Made by a program: the position numbers and the translations under genes. The notes beneath the pieces were generated by a model that worked only from the letters and a program-made list of their open reading frames with translations, made no database searches and had not been told where the DNA came from. Shown here one piece after another: positions 1 through 6,489 of a stretch of 10,963 nucleotides of DNA (position 1 is its first letter; each line of letters opens with the position of its first letter). The stretch spans positions 1-10,963 of the forward strand of contig JAAYEY010000267.1 of NCBI GenBank assembly GCA_012728505.1, given 5' to 3'. This stretch comes from Synergistaceae bacterium. Lineage in GTDB: Bacteria > Synergistota > Synergistia > Synergistales > Synergistaceae.

Positions 1-515
1 AGGCTCATTCCGCTGAAAATTAGATTTATCCCCAATATGATTCCTATAATTGCTGCACCTGTGAAAAGGTTCTTCCACATCATTACAGAGAGTATTACTC
101 CCAAAAGACCGGAGACCAAGATCCATATAGAACCATCTATCTCCCTAATTCTGAAATACTCGATAATCTTGGTCACTCCATCAGCCAAAAAGTAAGCCGC
201 AAGAATAATACTAAGGGTCATTACTCCGGCAACAGGGTGGACCAAGAAAATAAATCCCGCGGCCATTGCCGCTATTGCCATAATGGTTTCCATCCAGGGT
301 GCACTACCGTCGCTGAAACCTTTAAAAGCACTCCAGCCCTGAGTGAATGCAACCGCTATCAAAAGTATCCCGACTATAGTTTCTATTGCAAAAGAGGCTA
401 GAAGTGGCATTGAAAGAGAGATAAACCCCAAAAAGAGCATCAACCCTCCAATAAGATAAAAGCGTCTTTTGCTTTTTTTTAGACCTTCTTTAGAAAATTT
501 ACCTGTAAAAAGCAT
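1..515 (-). CDS. HdeD/DUF308-family six-helix membrane protein (3' end beyond window)
   Basis: The first 171 residues read as an integral membrane protein of the HdeD (DUF308) type. About 18 basic, polar N-terminal residues precede six hydrophobic stretches at roughly residues 20-40, 42-60, 76-93, 97-114, 128-146 and 152-168. Family members are about 190 residues, so only a short tail should be missing past the left edge. Residues LVHPVAGVMTL and YFLADGVTKIIEYFRIR fit the family's repeated three-helix pattern. The ATG has a GGAGG site 7 bases upstream, and that site lies inside the end of the preceding small ORF. Its stop TAA abuts this ATG, so the two are probably translationally coupled. 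E. coli HdeD is linked to acid resistance, but for most homologues the role is unknown and I do not assign one. The gene is probably last or near last in an operon with ptb and buk. Confidence 0.8.
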   Translation of the reverse strand, partial: MLFTGKFSKEGLKKSKRRFYLIGGLMLFLGFISLSMPLLASFAIETIVGILLIAVAFTQGWSAFKGFSDGSAPWMETIMAIAAMAAGFIFLVHPVAGVMTLSIILAAYFLADGVTKIIEYFRIREIDGSIWILVSGLLGVILSVMMWKNLFTGAAIIGIILGINLIFSGMS

Positions 516-665
516 TTATATTTCCTCCGACTTATCTTTGTCATTTAAATTATTTCTAAATTCTTTTACTTTACCAACTATCCAAGAAAACGACGCGGCG
601 ACCGCCACGATAGGAAGAAGGAGAATTCAGGGAGGACATCCTCCAGGGCGTTTTTGTGAATTCAT
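516..665 (-). CDS. Candidate small membrane selenoprotein, 49 codons with in-frame TGA (CxxU)
   Basis: Starting at ATG 663-665, with a GGAGG site 8 bases upstream, the frame reads MNSQKRPGGCPP, then TGA (627-629), and continues open to TAA at 516-518, directly against the hdeD ATG. Decoding TGA as selenocysteine gives 49 residues. These are a basic tail, a CPPU motif of the CxxU redox type (Cys10, Sec13), one hydrophobic helix (about 14-31, ILLLPIVAVAASFSWIVG), and a charged tail ending DKDKSEEI. The post-TGA part looks like real protein: a single-pass helix followed by a polar tail. A 6-bp hairpin with loop GGUC begins 17 bases after the TGA. Neighbouring genes use TGG for Trp and TGA as stop (buk), so general recoding is unlikely. 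Alternatives are a 12-residue leader peptide, a recent nonsense mutation, or a Cys-to-stop error. I do not recognise the family. A redox role is inferred only from CxxU. Confidence 0.6.
594..609 (-). promoter_or_regulatory. SECIS-like hairpin downstream of in-frame TGA
   Basis: On the minus strand the sequence CGTGGC-GGTC-GCCGCG forms six continuous pairs (one G-U wobble) closing a four-base loop that starts with GG. The apical loop begins 23 bases after the TGA. Bacterial SECIS elements are short hairpins inside the coding region just after UGA, with G in the first loop positions and about 16-37 bases between UGA and loop. This hairpin meets those rules and resembles the GGUCU loop of E. coli fdhF. 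It is the most GC-rich patch in an otherwise AT-rich area. Binding by SelB is inference. Confidence 0.5.
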
Positions 666-698
666 TAATAACACCTCCGACGAGATACTGTGTTCATT

Positions 699-727
699 CT
701 CTCATATAAGTTTTTATATAGCGAGAG
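699..727 (-). other. Intercistronic hairpin between buk and the small selenoprotein ORF
   Basis: Read on the minus strand, CTCTC and ATATAA pair with TTATAT and GAGAG. This gives an 11-bp stem with a 3-base bulge (GCT) and a 4-base loop (AAAC). No U-run follows on either strand, so it is not a convincing terminator. It lies 98 bases of leader away from nothing else recognisable, between the buk stop at 765 and the ribosome site near 674-679. It may be an mRNA processing or stability element separating ptb-buk from the downstream pair. No clear promoter with both boxes was found in this gap. Confidence 0.35.
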
Positions 728-764
728 GAGAATTACTGCTTTGTTTGTAAATCTTACAGATACG

Positions 765-1844
765 TCAGCGGATGTATTCACCGCTAGGATATATCTTGGG
801 CAATTCTTCTTTCTTAAGCACCCTTTCTGCTCCTTTATAAAGTGCCTCAAGCTCGTTTTCTCCCGGTATAACGACTATTGGACCGATAGATTTGATTTTT
901 TTCTCGAGCATTGAGACGAATCGGTCAGAATATGCTATTCCACCTGTAAGTATTATCGAATCCAGATCTCCGTCAAGAACTGTGGACATTTCTCCTATTC
1001 CCTTCGCAATCTGGTAAACAAATGCTTCCAGTACGATCTTTGCTTTCGGATCATGGTCAGCCATCTTGAAGACTTCTCTAATGTCGCGTGTTCCCAGGTA
1101 GCCCACCAAACCCCCACTGGAAACTAATTTTTTCCTGACTTCTATTTTCGTTAACTTGTTGTCGAAAATATAATCCACCAGTTTGTCTATAGGCAGGCCT
1201 CCTGCTCGCTCTGGAGAGAAAGGGCCGTCTGCCTGAGCTCCGACAACGTCAATTATCTTGCCATTGCGATGAGCTCCGATGGTTATTCCTGTGCCTAGGT
1301 GTGCTACAACAAACCTACAGTCTTCTAGTTTTTTCTCAAGCTTAGCGGCAACATTTCTTGCGACTGCTTTCTGATTAAGGGCATGGAGTAGGCTGGTCCT
1401 TTGGATCTCGGGTGCGCCTGAAATCCTAGCTACTTCTGTAAATTCATCTACAGAGACAGGATCGACTATATATGCTTCACAGCTGGATATTTCTGCAAAT
1501 TTTTTAGCGAGGACCGCCCCAAGGTTAGAAGCGTGATCTCCGCGGGCAGCTATTCTAAGGTAATCAATCATCTCTTTTGTAACTATATATGTACCGCTGG
1601 GTACCGGTGCCAGAAGACCTCCTCTTCCAACTACAGCATCGAAAGAGTCGTTACCGATATTTTTATCAGCGAGGGTTTTGTTGATTAGCTCAAAACGATG
1701 GTCAAGCTGGTCCATAACAGAAGTAAAAGACGAAATAACATTTTCGTCGATTGGTATGTTTTCTCTAGCGATCTCTTCTCCGTTTTCGTAAACTGCGATT
1801 TTAGTCGAAGTCGATCCTGGGTTGACAGCTAGTATCCGGTACAT
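765..1844 (-). CDS. buk: Butyrate kinase
   Basis: Butyrate kinase catalyses butyryl phosphate + ADP to butyrate + ATP in the cytoplasm, the energy-yielding last step of butyrate fermentation. The reverse reaction can activate butyrate or branched acids. The 359 residues match the usual length of about 355-360. It has the acetate/propionate/butyrate kinase ASKHA fold: N-terminal phosphate loop ILAVNPGSTSTK (about 4-15), the second loop VVAHLGTGITIGAH (about 179-192), the segment DGPFSPERAGGLP typical of Buk rather than AckA, and the adenosine motif ILTGGIAYSDRF near residue 300. The start lies 2 bases after the ptb stop, with a GGAGG site inside the last ptb codons, so the two are translationally coupled. 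Related leucine, valine and isoleucine fermenters use the same enzyme on isobutyryl or isovaleryl phosphate, so a branched substrate is possible. Confidence 0.95.
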   Translation of the reverse strand: MYRILAVNPGSTSTKIAVYENGEEIARENIPIDENVISSFTSVMDQLDHRFELINKTLADKNIGNDSFDAVVGRGGLLAPVPSGTYIVTKEMIDYLRIAARGDHASNLGAVLAKKFAEISSCEAYIVDPVSVDEFTEVARISGAPEIQRTSLLHALNQKAVARNVAAKLEKKLEDCRFVVAHLGTGITIGAHRNGKIIDVVGAQADGPFSPERAGGLPIDKLVDYIFDNKLTKIEVRKKLVSSGGLVGYLGTRDIREVFKMADHDPKAKIVLEAFVYQIAKGIGEMSTVLDGDLDSIILTGGIAYSDRFVSMLEKKIKSIGPIVVIPGENELEALYKGAERVLKKEELPKIYPSGEYIR

Positions 1845-1846
1845 AG

Positions 1847-2761
1847 CTATTTCATTCCTCCGGAAACGATACAGGCAAGAGCCATGCTTAGGAATTTTGA
1901 TTCAGCTGGGTCGGATCTTGAGACAAGAACTATTGGTACTAAAGCACCAAGCACCAGTCCAGCCATTTGAGCGTTACAGTAGTGGACGAGTGTCTTACAG
2001 TGTACGTTGCCGCATTCTATGTTTGGAACCAGGGTAAGATCTACCTTACCTGCTATTTTACTTTTGATGCCTTTATGCTCTGCAGCTTTTTGTGAAGCTA
2101 CAACGTCCATGGCCATAGGTCCTTCTACGGTGCAGGCACAAGGGAGATCATCGAACTCTCCTTTTTCCCATGCCTTAACCAGGTTTGCAGCATCGACAGT
2201 AGATGGAACATGGGGGTCTACTTTTTCGTTCGCCGCTACGCAGGCAACATTCACATGCTTGTAACCCAGAGAGCATATTGCTTCTAGCGAGTTTCTAAGG
2301 ATCTTTTTTTTCTGGTCCAAATCTGGAGCCACATTGAATCCGCTGTCTGTACAAAATGAGAGGTGATTCTCTCCCGGTATTTCCATCACAGCCAGATGGC
2401 TCAAAAGGCGACCCGTTCTAAGGCCTTTTTCTTTGTCGAGTATTGCTCTAAGGAAATCGGTGGTATTCATTAGGCCTTTCATGAGTGCGTTGCCTCTTCC
2501 ATCCCTTATAGATTGGACGGCAAGAGCTGCCGCAGAGGCCGGAGAATCTGCATGGATGATCTCGATTCTATCGGAGATGCCCGCTTTTTCCGCTTCAGGC
2601 ATTATCACATTCATGTCTCCGGTAAATATAGCATGCCCGAGCCCTCGTTCCATCGCAAGCTTTACTGCATCTATACTCTCTTTGTCTGCAGCTGCGACTA
2701 CTATCTTGCTGCCTGTCAGGCAGCCGCTGTTGTTAATTATTTCAACGAACGTTTTATACAT
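1847..2761 (-). CDS. ptb: Phosphate butyryltransferase
   Basis: This enzyme transfers the acyl group between butyryl-CoA and phosphate, giving butyryl phosphate for the adjacent butyrate kinase. The 304-residue length matches Ptb (about 300) and is shorter than most Pta proteins. Family signatures visible are ALMKGLMNTTDFLRAIL, the CTDSGFNVAPDLDQK segment after a SHLAV motif, CTVEGPMAMDVV, LVPNIECGNVHCKTLVHY and the C-terminal PIVLVSRSDPAESKFLS. The ATG has a very strong GAGGAGGTG ribosome site. It is the first gene of the minus-strand operon, followed 2 bases later by buk. Pta and Ptb share the fold, but gene length and the paired butyrate kinase decide for Ptb. Acyl specificity (butyryl or branched) cannot be read from the sequence. 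Confidence 0.93.
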   Translation of the reverse strand: MYKTFVEIINNSGCLTGSKIVVAAADKESIDAVKLAMERGLGHAIFTGDMNVIMPEAEKAGISDRIEIIHADSPASAAALAVQSIRDGRGNALMKGLMNTTDFLRAILDKEKGLRTGRLLSHLAVMEIPGENHLSFCTDSGFNVAPDLDQKKKILRNSLEAICSLGYKHVNVACVAANEKVDPHVPSTVDAANLVKAWEKGEFDDLPCACTVEGPMAMDVVASQKAAEHKGIKSKIAGKVDLTLVPNIECGNVHCKTLVHYCNAQMAGLVLGALVPIVLVSRSDPAESKFLSMALACIVSGGMK

Positions 2762-2784
2762 AAATGCACCTCCTCATATAGAGT

Positions 2785-2790
2785 ATTATA
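2785..2790 (-). promoter_or_regulatory. Probable -10 box of the ptb-buk operon
   Basis: The minus strand shows a consensus TATAAT, which would place the transcript start about 17 bases ahead of the ptb ATG, just upstream of the ribosome site. No good -35 lies at 16-18 bases. The nearest candidate TTGTAA (2812-2817) is 21 bases away and is itself part of a palindrome. Activator dependence or another start is therefore possible. Confidence 0.35.
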
Positions 2791-2806
2791 ATATCTTAAT
2801 CCATTT

Positions 2807-2826
2807 TTGTATTACAATAGATTGTA
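2807..2826. promoter_or_regulatory. Overlapping palindromes in the ptb/MATE divergent promoter region
   Basis: Two perfect palindromes overlap here. TTGT-ATT-ACAA (2807-2817) fits the TNGTNNNACNA pattern known for operators of FadR-type GntR regulators. TACAAT-AG-ATTGTA (2813-2826) follows. They sit upstream of the ptb -10 and just before the MATE ribosome site, so one bound protein could affect both directions. The link to the GntR gene at 4373-5068 is inference. The same TTGTATTACAA site was not found near that gene. Confidence 0.3.
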
Positions 2827-2848
2827 TATTTTCGCAAGGGGAATCAGA

Positions 2849-4255
2849 ATGAAATTTATAAAGACAATTAAGAGGATGACCTTTCTCAAAGGCAAGGCAG
2901 AAATGGGCAAGGGGCCTGTTCTCAGCACACTGATAAAACTATCTATACCCTGCATAGCGATGGTGCTTTTCCATACTCTTTTTCATCTCGTAGATACAAT
3001 TTTTATCTCTTGGCTTGGTGATAGGCATTTGGTTGCCATCTCATATACTTTTCCCATCCAGATAGGAGTTTTTTCGGTCTTGGGGGGTGTTGGAAGTGGT
3101 ATGACAGCACTGTGTGGCAGAAGACTGGGTGAAGACAATCTTGATGAGGCAAGGAGCACAGCACTTGCAGGCATGAGTTTTGCATATCTGCTTTGCCTGC
3201 TTTGGATACCTTTTCTTTTCCCATATACCTCAAATATGATTTTCAGGTCGCTGGGTGCATCTGATGCAGAAACACTTCGTCAAGCCTGGCTATACAATAT
3301 GTGGATACCTCCTACTATGATACTTGTAAGCTTCTCATACATTGTGAGCTCAGTCTTTAGATGCCAGGCAAATACGATGGTACCTCTGAAATACCTTCTT
3401 ATTGCCAACGGAATAAATATTGTGCTTGACCCTATTTTCATATTCACGTTGGGATGGGGAATAACCGGAGCCGCAGCTGCTACATTTGTAGGCAGGCTTG
3501 CCGGGGTTTTATATCTGATTAAAAAACTTAAATTTGAAAGTGAAATACAGGTTCCTTTAATACCTCGCATAAGGTTGTCGATGGCTCCTATATGGAGGAA
3601 AATAACAGCGATAGGATTTCCTGTGACTCTTTCAAATGCAAGTGTTGCATTGGGGATGGGGAGCGTCAACAATATCCTTTCAGGTACATTTGGTCCCCAT
3701 GCGGTAGCTGCTTGGATGGTCGGACTTCGTATAGAAGATTTCGCTTTCAATACACTAATGGGGATTAATGACGCGCTCGTGCCATTCCTATCTTTCAACT
3801 ACGGGAGACGTGATCTTTCGAGGATGAAAAAAGGAATCAGGTCGGCGTTTATAATAAGCGCGGTCATTACAGGAAGTATAGGTCTCGTAGCGTGTCTTTT
3901 CCCTTTTCCAATCATCCAGCTTTTCAAACCTACAGAGGATATTGCAAGGATTGCGGCACAGTCAATCCGTATTACAATCTCGGGCTATCCTATGGTTATT
4001 TACAGCATAATATATAACTCCCTTTTTGTGGCTACAGGGTTCTCTTCCTTCGCCCTTATTACTCAGATATTTAGATCTGTGCTTGTCCGTATTCCGGCGG
4101 CTTACTTTTTAGCTCATATGGTTTCTCTCGACAATATCTGGTGGTTCCAGCCGATATCGTTTTTAGGGGGGGCTTTAATGACGGGATTGTTTTCCTGGAT
4201 TCTCCTGAAAAAGTTAAAACATAGCATGGAAGCTCCAAAAGTTCCGACAAGATAG
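2849..4255 (+). CDS. MATE-family multidrug/metabolite efflux transporter
   Basis: This is a 468-residue polytopic inner-membrane protein of the MATE family, which exports cationic or amphipathic compounds using Na+ or H+ gradients. The family has two homologous six-helix halves. The first half carries VLSTLIKLSIPCIAMVLFH, the VDTIFISWLGDRHLVAIS segment and GSGMTALCGRRLGEDNLDEA. The second half begins near ITAIGFPVTLSNASVALG and repeats the pattern with a loop ending NYGRRDLSRMKKGIR. ATG 2849 is chosen because an AAGGGGA ribosome site precedes it. An upstream TTG at 2807 is in frame but lies inside the palindromic promoter region and has no ribosome site. The gene stands alone, divergent from ptb. 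Substrate is unknown. Confidence 0.9.
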   Translation: MKFIKTIKRMTFLKGKAEMGKGPVLSTLIKLSIPCIAMVLFHTLFHLVDTIFISWLGDRHLVAISYTFPIQIGVFSVLGGVGSGMTALCGRRLGEDNLDEARSTALAGMSFAYLLCLLWIPFLFPYTSNMIFRSLGASDAETLRQAWLYNMWIPPTMILVSFSYIVSSVFRCQANTMVPLKYLLIANGINIVLDPIFIFTLGWGITGAAAATFVGRLAGVLYLIKKLKFESEIQVPLIPRIRLSMAPIWRKITAIGFPVTLSNASVALGMGSVNNILSGTFGPHAVAAWMVGLRIEDFAFNTLMGINDALVPFLSFNYGRRDLSRMKKGIRSAFIISAVITGSIGLVACLFPFPIIQLFKPTEDIARIAAQSIRITISGYPMVIYSIIYNSLFVATGFSSFALITQIFRSVLVRIPAAYFLAHMVSLDNIWWFQPISFLGGALMTGLFSWILLKKLKHSMEAPKVPTR

Positions 4256-4290
4256 AGATCGTTTGATTACCTCTAAGAACTACTTAATCG

Positions 4291-4307
4291 CCGGATGTTT
4301 TATCTGG
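4291..4307. other. Small hairpin in the convergent MATE/GntR gap
   Basis: CCGGAT-GTTTT-ATCTGG forms a 6-bp stem with one G-U pair, 36 bases after the MATE stop. There is no T-run after it on either strand, so termination is only a weak possibility. Nothing else recognisable lies in the 117-base gap between the two convergent genes. Confidence 0.2.
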
Positions 4308-4372
4308 AAGTAACAACAGCCGCAGTTTTACATATTAGTGAGGGTATTCTTTGTCTCTATAATAAACTAGGA

Positions 4373-5068
4373 TTAAACTTCTTCAGATAATCTATTATCT
4401 AATATATGACGAAACACTATAAGAGAATTTTTAATTGCTTCATCAATGTTGCTGGTGTCGCCTGAGCAGAAAATTTCCATTATCTTTTCATGGTTATCCA
4501 TTACCGTTTTGTCCAAAACTGCATTTCCTTTTTTAGAATAGGGACGGCATAATTCCATGACTAGGATTCCCATCTTAATAATAAATTGATTTCTGGTAGC
4601 ATTAAGTATGATTTTGTGGAATTCTTGGTCTGCCACGTCGGCAGTTGGATGATGAATTTCAGAGAGGTTTTTGTATTCATGGAATCTTTGACGTATAACT
4701 AGCTTCTCATCATCTGTTGCTTTAGTTGTGGCCAATTTCAAGGCAGCTATGTCAAAAATTAGCCTGAATTCATATAATTCCTCAGCATTAGAACGCTGGA
4801 GCATCATGTCCAATAGCAATGGTCTGAAAATTTGAGGACCAAGAGATTCTCGCAAAAATGTTCCTTTACCTTGTGAAGACTCCACAACGCCTAAAACCTG
4901 AAGCATTTTGATAGCTTCTCTAATGCTTGATTTGCCGACCCCATAACGTTCTGCCAGCTCGCGTTCGGAGGGCAAGCATACTCCAGGTTTGAATTCACCA
5001 TCTCTAATCGAATTTTGAATGTTTTCAAGAACTAATTGAGATAATGTGTTTTCTCTTTTTAGTTTCAT
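4373..5068 (-). CDS. FadR-type GntR transcriptional regulator (FCD domain)
   Basis: This is a 231-residue cytoplasmic DNA-binding regulator. Residues about 7-72 form the GntR winged helix, with LVLENIQNSIRDGEFKPG, LPSERELAERYGVGKSSIREAI and the wing GVVESSQGKGTFLR. Residues about 95-225 form an all-helical FCD ligand domain. D147, H151 (DQEFH), H193 (NHEKI) and H221 match the usual metal/carboxylate-binding set. FCD regulators commonly sense carboxylates or amino acids. ATG 5068 is preferred to an in-frame TTG two codons upstream because an AGAGGT site sits 7 bases ahead of the ATG. It is divergently transcribed from the racemase-TRAP genes, so it is the likely local regulator of that operon and possibly of itself. 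The ligand is presumably proline, hydroxyproline or a relative (inference). Confidence 0.9.
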   Translation of the reverse strand: MKLKRENTLSQLVLENIQNSIRDGEFKPGVCLPSERELAERYGVGKSSIREAIKMLQVLGVVESSQGKGTFLRESLGPQIFRPLLLDMMLQRSNAEELYEFRLIFDIAALKLATTKATDDEKLVIRQRFHEYKNLSEIHHPTADVADQEFHKIILNATRNQFIIKMGILVMELCRPYSKKGNAVLDKTVMDNHEKIMEIFCSGDTSNIDEAIKNSLIVFRHILDNRLSEEV

Positions 5069-5224
5069 TTGCAAGACCTCTCATTGATTGTAAGTTTTAT
5101 TGAAAAATCATTAGGTGCTGAAGAGCAGGAAGATTTTATAGATACCTACATGTATTGTACTATAAGATTCCTCCAGCCTTGTGTTTGTCAATAAATAGAG
5201 TTGTTGTTCTTTTAAACCATGTAA

Positions 5225-5238
5225 ATAATAATTATTAT
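5225..5238. promoter_or_regulatory. 14-bp perfect AT-only palindrome in gntR/racemase intergenic region
   Basis: ATAATAATTATTAT is perfectly self-complementary. It is flanked by ATGTA (5219-5223) and TACAT (5238-5242) in near-symmetry, off by two bases. It lies about 40 bases upstream of the racemase -35 box, where an UP-like element or an upstream operator could sit. With only A and T it may also be chance in an AT-rich gap. Confidence 0.25.
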
Positions 5239-5275
5239 ACATACAAACTGATAGCTATTGTTTTGGTTTGAGAGC

Positions 5276-5303
5276 TTGACAAAATCCTTATTGATTATAA
5301 AAT
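5276..5303 (+). promoter_or_regulatory. Sigma-70-type promoter for the racemase-TRAP operon
   Basis: A perfect -35 TTGACA (5276-5281) is followed by a 16-base spacer and -10 TAAAAT (5298-5303). Transcription would start near 5310, giving a leader of about 55 bases before the racemase ATG. It is the best promoter match in the window. It faces away from gntR. Confidence 0.6.
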
Positions 5304-5306
5304 CAA
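5291..5306. promoter_or_regulatory. Inverted repeat overlapping the -10 box (candidate GntR operator)
   Basis: TTGATT-ATAA-AATCAA is a perfect 6+4+6 inverted repeat that covers the whole -10 hexamer of the racemase promoter, a classic repressor position. A near copy of its left part, ATTGATTGTAA, occurs at 5083-5093, just upstream of the gntR ribosome site (the other copy reads ATTGATTATAA). Binding by the adjacent GntR protein is inferred from position only. Confidence 0.4.
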
Positions 5307-5364
5307 CTTATCTGATATCTGCTAACCAGACATTAGAAGTATATCACAGCTGAGGTGATTCTAT

Positions 5365-6378
5365 ATGATGCAATTTATTAGATCTATCAACGTAGTAGAC
5401 GCTCATACGGCTGGAGAGCCGGTAAGAGTGGTTGTTTCGGGTCTTCCTAACATCCCTGGCTCAACAATGCTCGATAAAATGAGATGGTTTGATGAGAATT
5501 TAGACGGGGTAAGAAATTTCCTAATGAGAGAGCCAAGGGGTCATAAGGACATGTTTGGCACGATCCTTACTCCTCCCGTTACTGAGGATGGACATGCAGG
5601 AGTTTTATATATTCATACCACAGGACAGGCTACCATGTGCGGTCATGGTACTATTGGAGTCGTTAAAGTGCTTATCGAGACCGGAGTAGTACCCGTCATC
5701 GAAGGAGCGAACACGGTAAATATCGATGCTCCTGCCGGACGTGTAACCGCAAGAGCAATAGTAAAAAATGGTAAGGTCATAGAAGTTTCTTTTCAGAATG
5801 TTCCATCTTTCCTCTACAAGGACAACATCGAAGTCGATATCCCAACAATTGGTAAAGTAAAAGTAGCCGTCTCTTTCGGCGGAGGCTTCTATGTTTTTGT
5901 AGAAGCAGAGGATTTGGGAATTGAAGTAACTCCAGAGCATAGCGCTGCAATTGCGAAGCATTCTATGTGGCTGAAAGATTGGGGAAACAGAGAACTGAAT
6001 GTAGTCCATCCGGAAAATCCCGAGATAAAAGGGATATATGGAGTAATAGTTACCGGACCCTCTGAAAAAACTTGTAACGGCTGGAAATCTAAAGAGACAT
6101 GTGTATTCGCAGATTCTGCTATAGACCGTTCCCCTTGCGGCACAGGGACGTCTGCCAGAATGGCGCTTCTTTATGGGCGCGGGCTAATGACTCCTGAAGA
6201 AACGTTGGAAAACAACAGCATACTTGATACGACATTTTATGGATCAATTGATGGCCTTGCAGAAATTGGCGGCATTAAGGGCATAGTTCCCCGCATAGCC
6301 GGACCTGCCTGGATAACAGGTTTTAACCAGCTTGTCCTTGATCCGGAAGATCCCTTAAGCGAGGGGTTCTTAATTTAA
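5365..6378 (+). CDS. Proline racemase / 4-hydroxyproline 2-epimerase family enzyme
   Basis: This is a 337-residue cytoplasmic, cofactor-independent racemase that inverts the alpha carbon of proline or hydroxyproline using two cysteines as acid and base. Both are present: Cys92 in MCGHGTIG and Cys258 in DRSPCGTGTSA. The conserved PRGHKDMFG block (58-66) and the C-terminal PAWITGFNQLVLDPEDPL are intact. Overall it closely resembles the PrdF-type proline racemase of proline-fermenting clostridia, which supplies D-proline to proline reductase. 4-Hydroxyproline epimerases share these motifs, so substrate stays open. The first ATG is preferred over the second (next codon) because GAGGTG lies 7 bases upstream of it. 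It is first in an operon with dctPQM, divergent from gntR. No proline reductase gene is in the window. Confidence 0.88.
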   Translation: MMQFIRSINVVDAHTAGEPVRVVVSGLPNIPGSTMLDKMRWFDENLDGVRNFLMREPRGHKDMFGTILTPPVTEDGHAGVLYIHTTGQATMCGHGTIGVVKVLIETGVVPVIEGANTVNIDAPAGRVTARAIVKNGKVIEVSFQNVPSFLYKDNIEVDIPTIGKVKVAVSFGGGFYVFVEAEDLGIEVTPEHSAAIAKHSMWLKDWGNRELNVVHPENPEIKGIYGVIVTGPSEKTCNGWKSKETCVFADSAIDRSPCGTGTSARMALLYGRGLMTPEETLENNSILDTTFYGSIDGLAEIGGIKGIVPRIAGPAWITGFNQLVLDPEDPLSEGFLI

Positions 6379-6489
6379 AGAAAATAATAAAGAAAGGAGA
6401 TTTAATCTGTAGATAGATCTCTAACTTTAAAAAAATCAATAAAAAACAGCTCAAGAAACATATACCAAAAAACAAAGGAGATTACAAAT

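Noticed and set aside
627..629. TGA read as tryptophan (alternative genetic code)
   Set aside because: TGG is used for Trp in the surrounding genes, and TGA is the genuine stop of buk (765-767), so code-wide reassignment does not fit.
469..750. 93-codon plus-strand ORF over the hdeD start and small ORF
   Set aside because: It has no ribosome site and no family features, and it overlaps two minus-strand genes with good starts. It is an antisense shadow.
2433..2852. 139-codon plus-strand ORF antisense to ptb
   Set aside because: ptb is unmistakable on the other strand. This ORF has low-complexity composition and would overlap the MATE start.
3280..3798. 172-codon minus-strand ORF inside the MATE gene
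   Set aside because: The MATE frame is continuous and has clear family motifs. The antisense reading lacks a ribosome site and any recognisable domain.
5159..5191. TTGACA ... TATAGT as a minus-strand gntR promoter
   Set aside because: The boxes are 21 bases apart, beyond the normal 16-18 spacing, and no better -10 lies at the right distance. The gntR promoter remains unassigned.
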